From the NCBI GenBank assembly GCA_964535735.1, contig CAZHTM010000001.1:62001-126000 (forward strand): 64,000 nucleotides of DNA. The letters are read 5' to 3'. The stretch is from J089 sp964535735 (lineage in GTDB: Bacteria > Fidelibacterota > Marinisomatia > Marinisomatales > J089). The notes below the pieces were generated by a model, which was given only the letters and a program-made list of their open reading frames with translations, was not told the DNA's origin and did not search any database. Positions within the stretch are counted from its first letter, which is position 1. Every line of letters starts with the position of its first letter. The translations under genes were made by a program, and so were the position numbers. This document shows positions 40,833 to 49,772 of the stretch, piece after piece.

Positions 40833-42406
40833 GGTTGGTTTGCGGGTGGAATTTGATCGACCAAATACTCAGCAACAGCGGTGATTGTGAGACTGGGATT
40901 CACGCTCAGATTCACAGGAATAATGGACCCATCCATGACGTAGAGATTGTCATAGCCATGGATTTTTCCGTTGAAATCAATCACTCCGTTTTCGGGTGTA
41001 TCGCCCATACAACACCCACCCAGAATATGGGCGGTAGAGGAGGTGTTAAACATTACTTCCGGGAGTACGCTTTTAGGCGCGCCATCGATTTTCTCAGCCA
41101 TTTTCTTGGCATATCGATTGGCCACGGGAATATAACTGGGAATCTTTCGATCTGTGTTCCAATTGGAATTCAGACTGGGCATACCCAGTCGCCACCAGCG
41201 GGGTTTATATTCAAACTTAAGGTAATTATCAATTTTTTGCATCACCAAGAGAATGGTGGCTCTTTGAGCCCATCCGAACGGCCATAGAATTTTTAGGAAT
41301 TCCAGAGGATGTCTCAGGATTGTGAACAGGAAAAGTATTGGTCGTGGAATCATGGGATGTCCGCCCACCAACGGCGTAGTGAGCAACGACATTAGGTCCT
41401 GCTTCTTTCCATACCGAACAGTTTCGATGTGGGTGTCTGCATCCGGATACACACCGGACGTGATGGTGATTCCTTTGGAAAAATCTTCACGGTCATGGCG
41501 GGCAACTACCCCCACCAGGGCCTCGCTATTTGTCCGAACTCGATTCCCCAGTTGATCTGAAAGATGGGGAAGAGAACCGGATTGCTTGCATTGATACAAT
41601 AATTTAACGGTTCCCATAACACCGCCGGCGAAAATCACGCCTTTCACCAAAAAGGTGCGTCGCGGGTGACGCCAGCCTGAGACCCGTGACACGGAAACCA
41701 GGTAACCACCTTCGGAGCGGGGGCGAACGTCCGTTACCTGATGATTGGAAATGACTCTGGCGCCTCCCTGCTCAGCTAAATAGAGATAGTTTTTGTCCAA
41801 TGTATTCTTGGCATTTTCCCTGCAGCCTACCATACAGCCCCCACATTCCGTGCATCCGGATCGATCAGGACCTCGGCCGTTGAAAAAAGGATCGGGTGTT
41901 ACTTCCTTTGGTTTTCCAAAATACACACCCACATCATTGATATGAAATGTATCTCCGGCGCCCTCTTCCTGAGCAATCTCCCGAAGGATTTCGTCCGCAA
42001 CGGTCAAATTGCGGGCGGGGGTGGCGCCCAACATCGCTTTGGCACGGGAATAATACGGTTCGATACGCTGTATCCAATCCGAATGACCCCAGGCGTGGTC
42101 GGAAAGAACCGAATCGGGAGGAATTAACAAATTGTTAGCGTAAACCAAACTTCCGCCTCCAACGCCTGATCCATGAAGGATAAAAGTGTCTTTCATTAAA
42201 GTCATGACTTGAAAACCATAACAAGCCAAGGGTGGGAACCATAGATATTTGAATATATTCCAATTGGTTTTGGGGAATTCCCGAGCATAAAAACGACGTC
42301 CCCGTTCTACCACCATGACCCGGTAACCTTTTTCGGTTAACCGCAAGGCCGCCACGGATCCTCCGAAACCGGAGCCGATGATGAGGTAATCTGCCGAATA
42401 AATCAC
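40829..42406 (-). CDS. GMC-family FAD oxidoreductase (cholesterol-oxidase-like)
   Basis: The 525-residue protein has the FAD Rossmann motif YLIIGSGFGGSVAALRLTEKG (about 6-26 in pieces) and the GMC C-terminal signature (SSTAHILGGCCMGDTPENGV and VNPSLTITAVAEYLVDQIP in pieces). A Cys-rich insert CTECGGCMVGCRENAKNTL near 188 is found in cholesterol-oxidase-like subfamilies. Start is a GTG, because no ATG precedes the FAD motif. It probably oxidises an alcohol, sterol or hydrophobic substrate in the cytoplasm. It forms an operon with the HAD gene and is transcribed away from the TetR gene. Confidence 0.85.
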   Translation of the reverse strand: MIYSADYLIIGSGFGGSVAALRLTEKGYRVMVVERGRRFYAREFPKTNWNIFKYLWFPPLACYGFQVMTLMKDTFILHGSGVGGGSLVYANNLLIPPDSVLSDHAWGHSDWIQRIEPYYSRAKAMLGATPARNLTVADEILREIAQEEGAGDTFHINDVGVYFGKPKEVTPDPFFNGRGPDRSGCTECGGCMVGCRENAKNTLDKNYLYLAEQGGARVISNHQVTDVRPRSEGGYLVSVSRVSGWRHPRRTFLVKGVIFAGGVMGTVKLLYQCKQSGSLPHLSDQLGNRVRTNSEALVGVVARHDREDFSKGITITSGVYPDADTHIETVRYGKKQDLMSLLTTPLVGGHPMIPRPILFLFTILRHPLEFLKILWPFGWAQRATILLVMQKIDNYLKFEYKPRWWRLGMPSLNSNWNTDRKIPSYIPVANRYAKKMAEKIDGAPKSVLPEVMFNTSSTAHILGGCCMGDTPENGVIDFNGKIHGYDNLYVMDGSIIPVNLSVNPSLTITAVAEYLVDQIPPANQP

Positions 42407-42512
42407 TCTTAAATCTAAGACTGCGATGGAATTGAGGTTAGAAAGAATTTGTGTCGAACGCTAATAATTAGTAGTTTCGACCACCCGGTTGAAATTAGAA
42501 CGAACGGTTGAT

Positions 42513-43121
42513 ATGACTCTAACTGATAGAAAACTCCGCGAAAAACAGCACCGTATCCAAACTATTTTGGAAGCGGCCAAGCGCTTGTTTGCCCAAAAAG
42601 GGTATCAAGAAACAAGTATGAATGATATTGCCGAGGAAGCAGAACTGGGCAAAGCTACCTTGTATTACTATTTTAAATCAAAAGATGATATTTATAGGGA
42701 AATTTATTTATCCTACTCACGGACCTATTATGAGTCCATTACTCAGGAAATCCAAAATACATCGACCTTGGAATCGTTGATTGATGCGATTTTGGTGGGA
42801 CATGGGAAACAAGGGCAGATGGATCGGGATTTTTTAAGTCTATTGTATCCCATCGGTCGGAACGCACCGGTTTTTATCTTTAGTGAGCCGGAGGTATTGG
42901 CGGTAACCGAAGCCCTAAGAGAACCCATTCGCTTACACATTGAAACGGTGTTTCAACAGGCTGGAATCCGGACTTCATCGGATATATTTCAAAAAGTGAT
43001 GTGGAGTTTTATGACCGGTATTGCAGTGAAAATGATCCGCGGCCATGAATGGAAGGACTTGGAACCGGAAATCCGATTTTTCAAAACCAGTATCATAAAC
43101 CAATTATTAAAGGAAGTCTGA
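42513..43121 (+). CDS. TetR-family transcriptional regulator
   Basis: I prefer the ATG at 42513 (MTLTDRKLREKQHR) to a TTG 24 bases upstream. The 202-residue protein has the TetR helix-turn-helix (about 18-55: ILEAAKRLFAQKGYQETSMNDIAEEAELGKATLYYYFKSKDDI in pieces) and a ligand-binding C-terminal part. It sits one base before the RND transporter gene and is divergent from the GMC oxidoreductase, so it probably represses the RND cassette and perhaps the oxidoreductase in response to a lipophilic ligand. Confidence 0.92.
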   Translation: MTLTDRKLREKQHRIQTILEAAKRLFAQKGYQETSMNDIAEEAELGKATLYYYFKSKDDIYREIYLSYSRTYYESITQEIQNTSTLESLIDAILVGHGKQGQMDRDFLSLLYPIGRNAPVFIFSEPEVLAVTEALREPIRLHIETVFQQAGIRTSSDIFQKVMWSFMTGIAVKMIRGHEWKDLEPEIRFFKTSIINQLLKEV

Positions 43122-43122
43122 T

Positions 43123-45495
43123 ATGACTTTGACCCGATTTGTTTTAAAACGTCCCGTATTAATCGTGGGAATTGTTGGTCTGGTTACAGTGCTGTTTTTG
43201 CTTCAGATGAAGCATCTCACAATGGATCCGGATATCACCAGCGCCTTACCGAAAAAAATCCCGGCCAAACGACTTTATGATCGCATGACGGAGATCTTTC
43301 CCACCAAGGAATTTATTTTTCTTGGCATTCAAGGAACGGACATTTTTTCCCCGCAACATTTGCAAGATGTTTGGACGTTAACCCAATCGCTGGAACAAGA
43401 ACCGGAAATTTACAAGGTGATGTCGCCGATGAATGTGAGCATTATTCGGGGAACCGAAGAGGGAATGATTGTGGAAGACATTCTGGACGCGCCACCGAAA
43501 TCAGCTCAGGATATCCAGCGATTTAAAAGTCGACTATTCAACAGTGATTTGGCGTTAGGCAATCTCATTTCTCGGGATTCCACAATGTTTGGTATGATGC
43601 TGCTGTTAAAGAACACTACGGATGTGGATGACTTTGTTGAGCACTTTATACCCAAGGTGAAAGACTGGGATAATCAGATGGATCTGAACTTAATCCTGGC
43701 AGGAAAACCGGTCGTGAGTCATTATGTTGGTTTAGGAATGCAGCGGGATATGTCCACCTTTTTTATGGGTGGATTAGGCGTGATCTTTGTGTTATTGCTC
43801 ATTATTTTCAAAAATCTTAGAGGAATTCTTTTACCCTTGAGTGTGGTTATCCTTTCGGTTATTTGGACCATGGGAACCATGGCAATTTTGGGCGTGCCCA
43901 TGTCGCACTCCACAGAAATCCTGCCCATATTAATTATGGCCATCGCGGTCGCGGATAGTATTCATATCGTGACCCATTATTATGGCAATGCCCGGAAAAT
44001 TAAGGATAAGATTGAGCTCACCCGGGCGACCATGGCGGATATGATTTCTCCAGTGATCATGACGTCTTTGACGACCATGGCGGGATTCTTAGCCTTGGGT
44101 ACAACCGGCGTCGAATCAATCATGACGCTGGGAATCTTTACATCAGTGGGCGTATTGTATGCCCTCCTGATCAGTCTCACATTCGTTCCAGCCTGGCTTC
44201 GTCTTTTGCCTATTCCGAAACGACTCCAGGCACAGAAAGATGCATCTACAACAGCGCGATTGATGATAAACTGGGGAAGGGTGTTAAACCAGAATAAACG
44301 AGTATTAATTCCGTTTATGATCGTGGTTCTGCTACTGAGTACCTGGGGCTTCAGTCGTCTGAAACATTCGTTCAGTTCTATCGGGAATTTCCCAGAAGAT
44401 CACCCAGTCCGAATTGCTCATCAATTAATCAACGACCATTTTGCCGGCACCAATGCTTTTCAGGTCATGGTGGAGGGGAAAGAACCGGGCCAAATCAAAG
44501 ACCCACGGATTTTACGGGATATGGACGGTTTAAAATCGCTTGCCTTACGTCAACCCCATGTAGGATCGGTTCAATCCCTGGCGGACTTTATCAAACGTAT
44601 TAACAAAGTACTCCATGAGGATGAGGAGGCATATAATGTCATTCCTAACGATCAGGAAGTGGTGAGCTATACGGATTATATTGAGCAGGACGGGGGATGG
44701 ACAGAGGTGATGGTTCAGGACACCATTCCAGGAAAAGAACTGGTTGCCCAATATCTCACGTTGTATGAAATGTCGGGGAAACCGGATGACATGGCCAATT
44801 TGGTGGACTATAAATACCAGCATGCCAAACTTACTATCCTCATGGATTCTGATGATCAAGCCACGCTACGAACCATTGACCGGGTTTTGGATGGTTATAT
44901 CGACACCCATTTCTCCGATGCGGATGTGGCCGTGACTGGGATGGCGAAGTTGATTTTGGTAGTGGATAATTTGATTGTTTCCGGTCAGATCACCAGCATT
45001 CTTGTATCCCTATTCCTGGTCTGGTTATTGACCTCATTTATGTTTAAGTCGCCCATAGTGGGATTATTCAATGCGGTGCCTCTGTTCTTTTCCATTTTGT
45101 TAAACTTTATGATTATGGGACTTTCAGGGATTAGGGTTAACCTTGAAACGATGGTTACATCCAGTATTGCTATTGGAGTTGGAGTCGATTATGCCATTCA
45201 TTTTATTTATCGATATCGGTTGAAACTGGAGCAGTCCGGTTCCTATGAACAGGCCGTGGTTGATACGATGGAAGATTCGGGACTGGCTATTGCGTTTAAC
45301 AGTTTTGTGGTGGCTGCTGGGTTTGCCGTCATTGCATTATCCCAATTTGTGGCCATCATGGAGATGGGTGTCCTCATCACCTTAACGATGGCGACTTCGG
45401 CCTTTGGTGCGTTGACGGTTTTACCGTTGGTTTTCGTGAATTACCAACCAAAAGCGCTGAAATTGAAATCTTCCCAATCAAAGGAAACCAAGTAA
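43123..45495 (+). CDS. MMPL-type RND exporter
   Basis: The 790-residue protein has twelve predicted membrane helices in two halves with large periplasmic loops. It shows MMPL/SSD-like motifs: LTMDPDITSALPKKIPAKRLYDRM near the start in pieces, ILIMAIAVADSIHIVTHYYG (about 265-285) and SSIAIGVGVDYAIHFIYRYR (about 685-705). MMPL and related RNDs move lipids or hydrophobic molecules. It is followed by a LolA-like protein and an outer membrane protein, so the cassette probably carries a lipid or lipoprotein to the outer membrane. Confidence 0.9.
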   Translation: MTLTRFVLKRPVLIVGIVGLVTVLFLLQMKHLTMDPDITSALPKKIPAKRLYDRMTEIFPTKEFIFLGIQGTDIFSPQHLQDVWTLTQSLEQEPEIYKVMSPMNVSIIRGTEEGMIVEDILDAPPKSAQDIQRFKSRLFNSDLALGNLISRDSTMFGMMLLLKNTTDVDDFVEHFIPKVKDWDNQMDLNLILAGKPVVSHYVGLGMQRDMSTFFMGGLGVIFVLLLIIFKNLRGILLPLSVVILSVIWTMGTMAILGVPMSHSTEILPILIMAIAVADSIHIVTHYYGNARKIKDKIELTRATMADMISPVIMTSLTTMAGFLALGTTGVESIMTLGIFTSVGVLYALLISLTFVPAWLRLLPIPKRLQAQKDASTTARLMINWGRVLNQNKRVLIPFMIVVLLLSTWGFSRLKHSFSSIGNFPEDHPVRIAHQLINDHFAGTNAFQVMVEGKEPGQIKDPRILRDMDGLKSLALRQPHVGSVQSLADFIKRINKVLHEDEEAYNVIPNDQEVVSYTDYIEQDGGWTEVMVQDTIPGKELVAQYLTLYEMSGKPDDMANLVDYKYQHAKLTILMDSDDQATLRTIDRVLDGYIDTHFSDADVAVTGMAKLILVVDNLIVSGQITSILVSLFLVWLLTSFMFKSPIVGLFNAVPLFFSILLNFMIMGLSGIRVNLETMVTSSIAIGVGVDYAIHFIYRYRLKLEQSGSYEQAVVDTMEDSGLAIAFNSFVVAAGFAVIALSQFVAIMEMGVLITLTMATSAFGALTVLPLVFVNYQPKALKLKSSQSKETK

Positions 45496-46265
45496 TGCGA
45501 TTCTTCACTGTGATTCTGGCTTTGTCCGGACTAATGATGGCTCAGGATTTAACGGGCTACGACATTATGTATCGGGCGCTCAATAAAAAATCCTGGCAGG
45601 ATATGAAAGCCGACCTTACCCTGACCATGGTGAATGCCCGTGGCGAGGAACGGGTGCGGCAGATCGCTTTTTATTCCTCGGATAACGCTCAGGGATTAAA
45701 CCGGATGCTGATGCGATTTATGGCTCCTGCTGATGTGCGCGGGACAGGATTTCTCACCCTGGAAACCTCCTCCGGCGATGATGAGCGATATCTCTACCTT
45801 CCGGCGTTACGCCGGGTCAAAAAAATTGCCGCCAGTGGGAGCGGCGGAAACTTTATGTCCAGTGATTTTACGTATTATGATATCGGTAAACCAAAATTGG
45901 AGGATTGGACGTACACCCTGTTAGGAGAGGAAAAGGTTCAAGGCAAAACGTGCTATAAAATTGAGTGTCTTCCCATTGATAAACAGGTTTTGAATGATAC
46001 CGGATATGGAAAAATTATTCGCTGGGTAGAAAAAGAACGTTTAAATACTGTTCAAAGCATCTATTATGATAAAAGTCTCGAAGAGTGGAAGCATCTGACG
46101 GTCAATCAAACGTTGGAAATTAAAGACATCGATTTTGCTACAGATATGGTGATGGAGGATATTCAAATCCAACATCGCAGTCAAATGGTGTTCTCTAACG
46201 TGGACGTTGACACCAATATTCCCGACACTTTTTTCAGTATCCGGTATTTGCAACGGGGTCGTTAG
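45495..46265 (+). CDS. Outer membrane lipoprotein-sorting (LolA-like) periplasmic protein
   Basis: The start overlaps the previous stop (TAATG). The 256-residue protein has a signal peptide (about 1-17, LMMAQD) and the 'outer membrane lipoprotein-sorting protein' fold: an incomplete half-barrel with VNARGEERVRQIAFYSSDNA, LMRFMAPADVRGTGFLTLE, DDERYLYLPALRRVKKIAASG and FMSSDFTYYDIG in pieces. These match LolA/LolB-like proteins that bind lipids. Coupled to the RND gene, it may accept the exported lipid. Confidence 0.85.
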   Translation: MRFFTVILALSGLMMAQDLTGYDIMYRALNKKSWQDMKADLTLTMVNARGEERVRQIAFYSSDNAQGLNRMLMRFMAPADVRGTGFLTLETSSGDDERYLYLPALRRVKKIAASGSGGNFMSSDFTYYDIGKPKLEDWTYTLLGEEKVQGKTCYKIECLPIDKQVLNDTGYGKIIRWVEKERLNTVQSIYYDKSLEEWKHLTVNQTLEIKDIDFATDMVMEDIQIQHRSQMVFSNVDVDTNIPDTFFSIRYLQRGR

Positions 46266-47506
46266 TGAAATGGTGGCGTAAAACCGTTGGGCTCATTGTC
46301 CTGACCGTCATGGTGTCTGGTCAGTCCTCTTTTGGGGGATACATGAAGGGCTTGGGTTACTATAATCCTCATTCCGCGTCCTTTGCACGGTTAGGTACCC
46401 GATTCCAGGCCCGATGGAGCAATGATAATGGTCGTTCAGGATATTTTGCCGCCTTGAATTTCGAATCTGATTTTGCTACGATTGCGCAGGATTCTGCAAA
46501 CCGGAGCCTGTCGACGCCTGATATGCACATAACGCCCGTGGAATTTTATATGGATTATCATTTCTCATCGGCTGATTTACGAGTGGGGCAGCAATTCATT
46601 TTTTGGGGCGCCACTGATTGGGTGAATCCCACCGATGTTATCAATCCCTGGGATTTTGAGAATCTTTCCAGTGAAACGGAAGACTATCGAATTCCGGTCC
46701 TGGCCGGTTCTCTGATGATGTATTTGGGAAATTATACAATTCAGGCTGTCCTGGTGCCGGCGTTTACCGCCACAGTAATTCCCATACCACAAGGGACGCA
46801 TTTGTACCGACCTCCGGTGGACAAAGATCATCTTCAGGGAGGAATCCGGATTCAGAGTTTCGTGGGTGCCACCGATGTATCGTTCGCCTATTTTTCTGGA
46901 TTTAATCATTTACCGACATTCCGGTTTACGGGGATGGATTTTTCAACCGGTACGCCGTTCCCAACCTTTAAGGCCACTTATTCTCGTCAACAGATGGTGG
47001 GCGTGGACTTTGTGCGCACGGTAAATCAATTTGCCCTGAAAGGAGAATCCGCATGGCTCATTACACCCGATAAAAATGGGACCGATATTTTTGAGGACAA
47101 CGCTTCGGTTGAAACCGTGTTGGGGATGGATTACATCGCGTCGGAAAATTTCAGCCTTAATTTCCAATATATTAACCATACCCTTCTAAAATATTCGCAA
47201 TCGGAAGAACAAGACCGAATCGATCAAGCCGGTATGACCGGACATTTGATCCCTCCTGAGAAAATGACTCATTCCTTCAGTGGCAGACTGGCCTGGGATC
47301 CATTTCCCTACATTACCAGTCAGGTAATCGGTGTGTATCATTTGAAAGACCGGGATTCCTTCCTGCTGGGTTTCTTATCATGGCAACCGCGGGACGCCGT
47401 CTCGGTGACGGTTGGGACGGTAATTTTTTCGGGATCGGAATCATCGGAATACGGCCGTCTTGATAATGAAGATTTGATATTTCTGGAAATTAAACAGTCC
47501 TTTTAA
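46265..47506 (+). CDS. Outer membrane beta-barrel (DUF1302-like)
   Basis: The start is GTG at 46265, directly after the previous stop; no ATG is in frame nearby. The 413-residue product has a signal peptide (about 1-24), many alternating hydrophobic strands, and a C-terminal phenylalanine (EIKQSF), as in beta-barrels. Strands such as VGQQFIFWGATDWVNPTDVINPWD in pieces resemble DUF1302-type proteins found with RND and lipid-transport genes. It closes the cassette TetR-RND-LolA-like-barrel. A 32-base gap separates it from weak upstream sequence of the next unit. Confidence 0.75.
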   Translation: MKWWRKTVGLIVLTVMVSGQSSFGGYMKGLGYYNPHSASFARLGTRFQARWSNDNGRSGYFAALNFESDFATIAQDSANRSLSTPDMHITPVEFYMDYHFSSADLRVGQQFIFWGATDWVNPTDVINPWDFENLSSETEDYRIPVLAGSLMMYLGNYTIQAVLVPAFTATVIPIPQGTHLYRPPVDKDHLQGGIRIQSFVGATDVSFAYFSGFNHLPTFRFTGMDFSTGTPFPTFKATYSRQQMVGVDFVRTVNQFALKGESAWLITPDKNGTDIFEDNASVETVLGMDYIASENFSLNFQYINHTLLKYSQSEEQDRIDQAGMTGHLIPPEKMTHSFSGRLAWDPFPYITSQVIGVYHLKDRDSFLLGFLSWQPRDAVSVTVGTVIFSGSESSEYGRLDNEDLIFLEIKQSF

Positions 47507-47586
47507 GTCCATGAAAAGGGCGTTAATTTTCCTGTGGAGTGGGGCAGATAAGTCCCACCTATTTTCTTTACAAAGGTTGTGAATAC

Positions 47587-48456
47587 ATGAAGGTAGTGCA
47601 TCGAATTTTAATCATTATTATGGCTCTAGTTGTCGCCGGAGCGATCGTTTGGTCACTGGATAATGCCGGGAGTTATTATCTGGCTTCAAGTTTGGAACGG
47701 CCTCACATGGAGGCGCATAAACTATGGAAACCGGGTGGGCTCTATGGTCACGGGTTAGGCATTATCGGATCTTTGATGATCATGCTATTACTCACATACT
47801 CAGCACGAAAGCGAATTCGTCGATTTCGGCGCTGGGGTAGGCTGCCAAACTGGTTAAACTATCACATCTTTTTAGGTATTTCAGGACCATTACTGATTAC
47901 CCTTCACACATCCTTCAAATTTGGCGGTTTGGTTTCTATTTCTTATTGGTCGATGATGGCGGTGATGCTGAGCGGGTTTATCGGGCGATATATTTACGTG
48001 AAAATTCCCCGGAAAATAAACGGTGAGGAAATGACCCGAAAAGAATTTGAAGCTCATAATGAAGAATTAAAGGCTCAGTTGGTACAACAATTTCAATTGT
48101 CCGCGAATCAGTTAGCCTTGGTTGAGAAAATCGGTGGGGTGGATAAAATAAAGGAACGTGGTCTCCTGGGAATATTCACTTTTTTCATTATGGATTTATT
48201 TAATTGGATTACTCTTAGACGAATTAGCCATCTTGTTTTTAAATCCGCTTCTGTTCCGAAAAAACAGCGAAAAGAATTTCATCGTTTATTAAGTCAGCGG
48301 GTCAAGAGTTCTCGACGGATTGCCTTTCTCCAGGCCGCACAAAAATTATTCCACTATTGGCATGTTATTCATAAACCCTTTGCCTATACAATGATTGTGA
48401 TCATGATTATTCACGTGGCAATGGCCATTACGCTTGGGTATACGTGGATTTTTTAA
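47587..48456 (+). CDS. Diheme cytochrome-b-like membrane protein
   Basis: Taking the ATG at 47587, the 289-residue protein has about five membrane helices. His93 and His107 are 14 residues apart, and His262 and His276 are 14 apart, in predicted helices at the middle and the C-terminus; this spacing is typical of bis-histidine heme b ligands in cytochrome b/ferric-reductase-like proteins. Extra histidines (55, 256, 259) are near. No FAD domain is fused. It is followed one base later by a ferredoxin-flavoprotein, suggesting a membrane electron-transfer pair. The true start could be the in-frame ATG 48 bases upstream, but that would extend a polar tail. Confidence 0.65.
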   Translation: MKVVHRILIIIMALVVAGAIVWSLDNAGSYYLASSLERPHMEAHKLWKPGGLYGHGLGIIGSLMIMLLLTYSARKRIRRFRRWGRLPNWLNYHIFLGISGPLLITLHTSFKFGGLVSISYWSMMAVMLSGFIGRYIYVKIPRKINGEEMTRKEFEAHNEELKAQLVQQFQLSANQLALVEKIGGVDKIKERGLLGIFTFFIMDLFNWITLRRISHLVFKSASVPKKQRKEFHRLLSQRVKSSRRIAFLQAAQKLFHYWHVIHKPFAYTMIVIMIIHVAMAITLGYTWIF

Positions 48457-48457
48457 C

Positions 48458-49771
48458 ATGACCATGGACAGTATCATCACCTACGGCATCGGTCTGATTA
48501 TTATTTTGATATTTTTAGTTCCCTACATAATAAGCATGCGAAAAAATGAAAGACGCACGAGGGAACGGTTGGCGGAGAGTCAATCCAAAGGACAGGCAAA
48601 GCCGCTTCTGCAGCATCCCATTATCAATCAATCGGTGTGTATCGGCTGTGGGATTTGCGTCACCAGTTGCCCGGAAGGGGACGTCCTGGGTTTGATTAAT
48701 GGAAAAGCCACCATTATTCATGGGAGTCATTGTGTCGGTCATGGACTTTGTGCGGAGAATTGTCCCATCGGGGCGATCGAGGTTGGATTGGGCGACATTA
48801 GCGAACGTGAAGATATTCCCCGTCTTACAGATCAATTCGAAACCAACATTCCTGGAATTTATATCGTAGGTGAATTAAGTGGCATGGCATTGATCCGCAA
48901 TGCCATAACCCACGGAGTGACAGCCATGAATGCCATCGCTGAATCGCTAAACGGGGCACCGGGTTTGGATACATCCGTAGCGATTATTGGCGCCGGACCT
49001 TCCGGTCTGTCCGCTGCTTTAAAAGCCAAAGAATTGGGCATTGATTTTCAAATTCTAGATCAAGATAAACCTGGAGGGACGATCCTACAATATCCCCGGA
49101 AAAAACTGACCTTGGTCCAGCGAGTGACCATACCCCTCTATGGTGATTTAACCCGCGGGGAATATACAAAGGAAGAATTGCTGGATATTTGGGAGTCGAT
49201 GATTGAAAAGAATGCCATTGATTTGAAGACGGGACACAAACTGCTGGGTGTGGAACGAAATGATACCGGTTTTAAGATAAAAACATCCAAAGGGGAGTTG
49301 ACCGCGGAGAAAGTGATCTTAGCCCTGGGACGGCGGGGTACACCGCGGAAATTGAATGTCCCTGGTGAAGATTTGGGCAAAGTGATGTATAAACTCATGG
49401 ATGCGGAAACCTATAAGAACAATCACATTCTTGTAGTGGGAGGCGGCGATAGCGCCATCGAGGCAGCAATTGGATTGGCCAGCCAAGCCGGGAACACGGT
49501 AACCATCTCGTATCGAAAAGAGCATTTCTTTCGTCTCAAAGCGCGAAATGAAAAAAATATTGAGCTCTTCATGAATGAGAAGAAATTGGATGTTATCTTC
49601 TCCTCGAATGTGAAGGAGATTACTCCGGATTCAGTCAGTGTAGCCATCGGCGAAGAGGTCAAAACGATACCCAATGATTACGTCTTTATTTTTGCAGGTG
49701 GTGAATTACCCTTCCCCTTATTGGATTCCATCGGGATTGATTTTGGCAAAAAAATCCGTGCGAAAGTGTGA
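48458..49771 (+). CDS. Membrane-anchored ferredoxin-flavoprotein oxidoreductase
   Basis: The ATG at 48458 directly follows the previous stop. The 437-residue protein has one N-terminal membrane helix (about 5-26). A 2[4Fe-4S]-like ferredoxin region follows, with Cys61-x2-Cys64-x2-Cys67-x3-Cys71 and a second site Cys92-x2-His95-x2-Cys98-x3-Cys102 where histidine replaces a cysteine. A thioredoxin-reductase-like flavoprotein then has FAD (VAIIGAGPSGLSAALKA, about 174-190) and NAD(P) (VVGGGDSAIEAAIGLA) sites. It could oxidise NAD(P)H and pass electrons through iron-sulfur clusters to the cytochrome b-like partner. Confidence 0.8.
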   Translation: MTMDSIITYGIGLIIILIFLVPYIISMRKNERRTRERLAESQSKGQAKPLLQHPIINQSVCIGCGICVTSCPEGDVLGLINGKATIIHGSHCVGHGLCAENCPIGAIEVGLGDISEREDIPRLTDQFETNIPGIYIVGELSGMALIRNAITHGVTAMNAIAESLNGAPGLDTSVAIIGAGPSGLSAALKAKELGIDFQILDQDKPGGTILQYPRKKLTLVQRVTIPLYGDLTRGEYTKEELLDIWESMIEKNAIDLKTGHKLLGVERNDTGFKIKTSKGELTAEKVILALGRRGTPRKLNVPGEDLGKVMYKLMDAETYKNNHILVVGGGDSAIEAAIGLASQAGNTVTISYRKEHFFRLKARNEKNIELFMNEKKLDVIFSSNVKEITPDSVSVAIGEEVKTIPNDYVFIFAGGELPFPLLDSIGIDFGKKIRAKV

Positions 49772-49772
49772 G

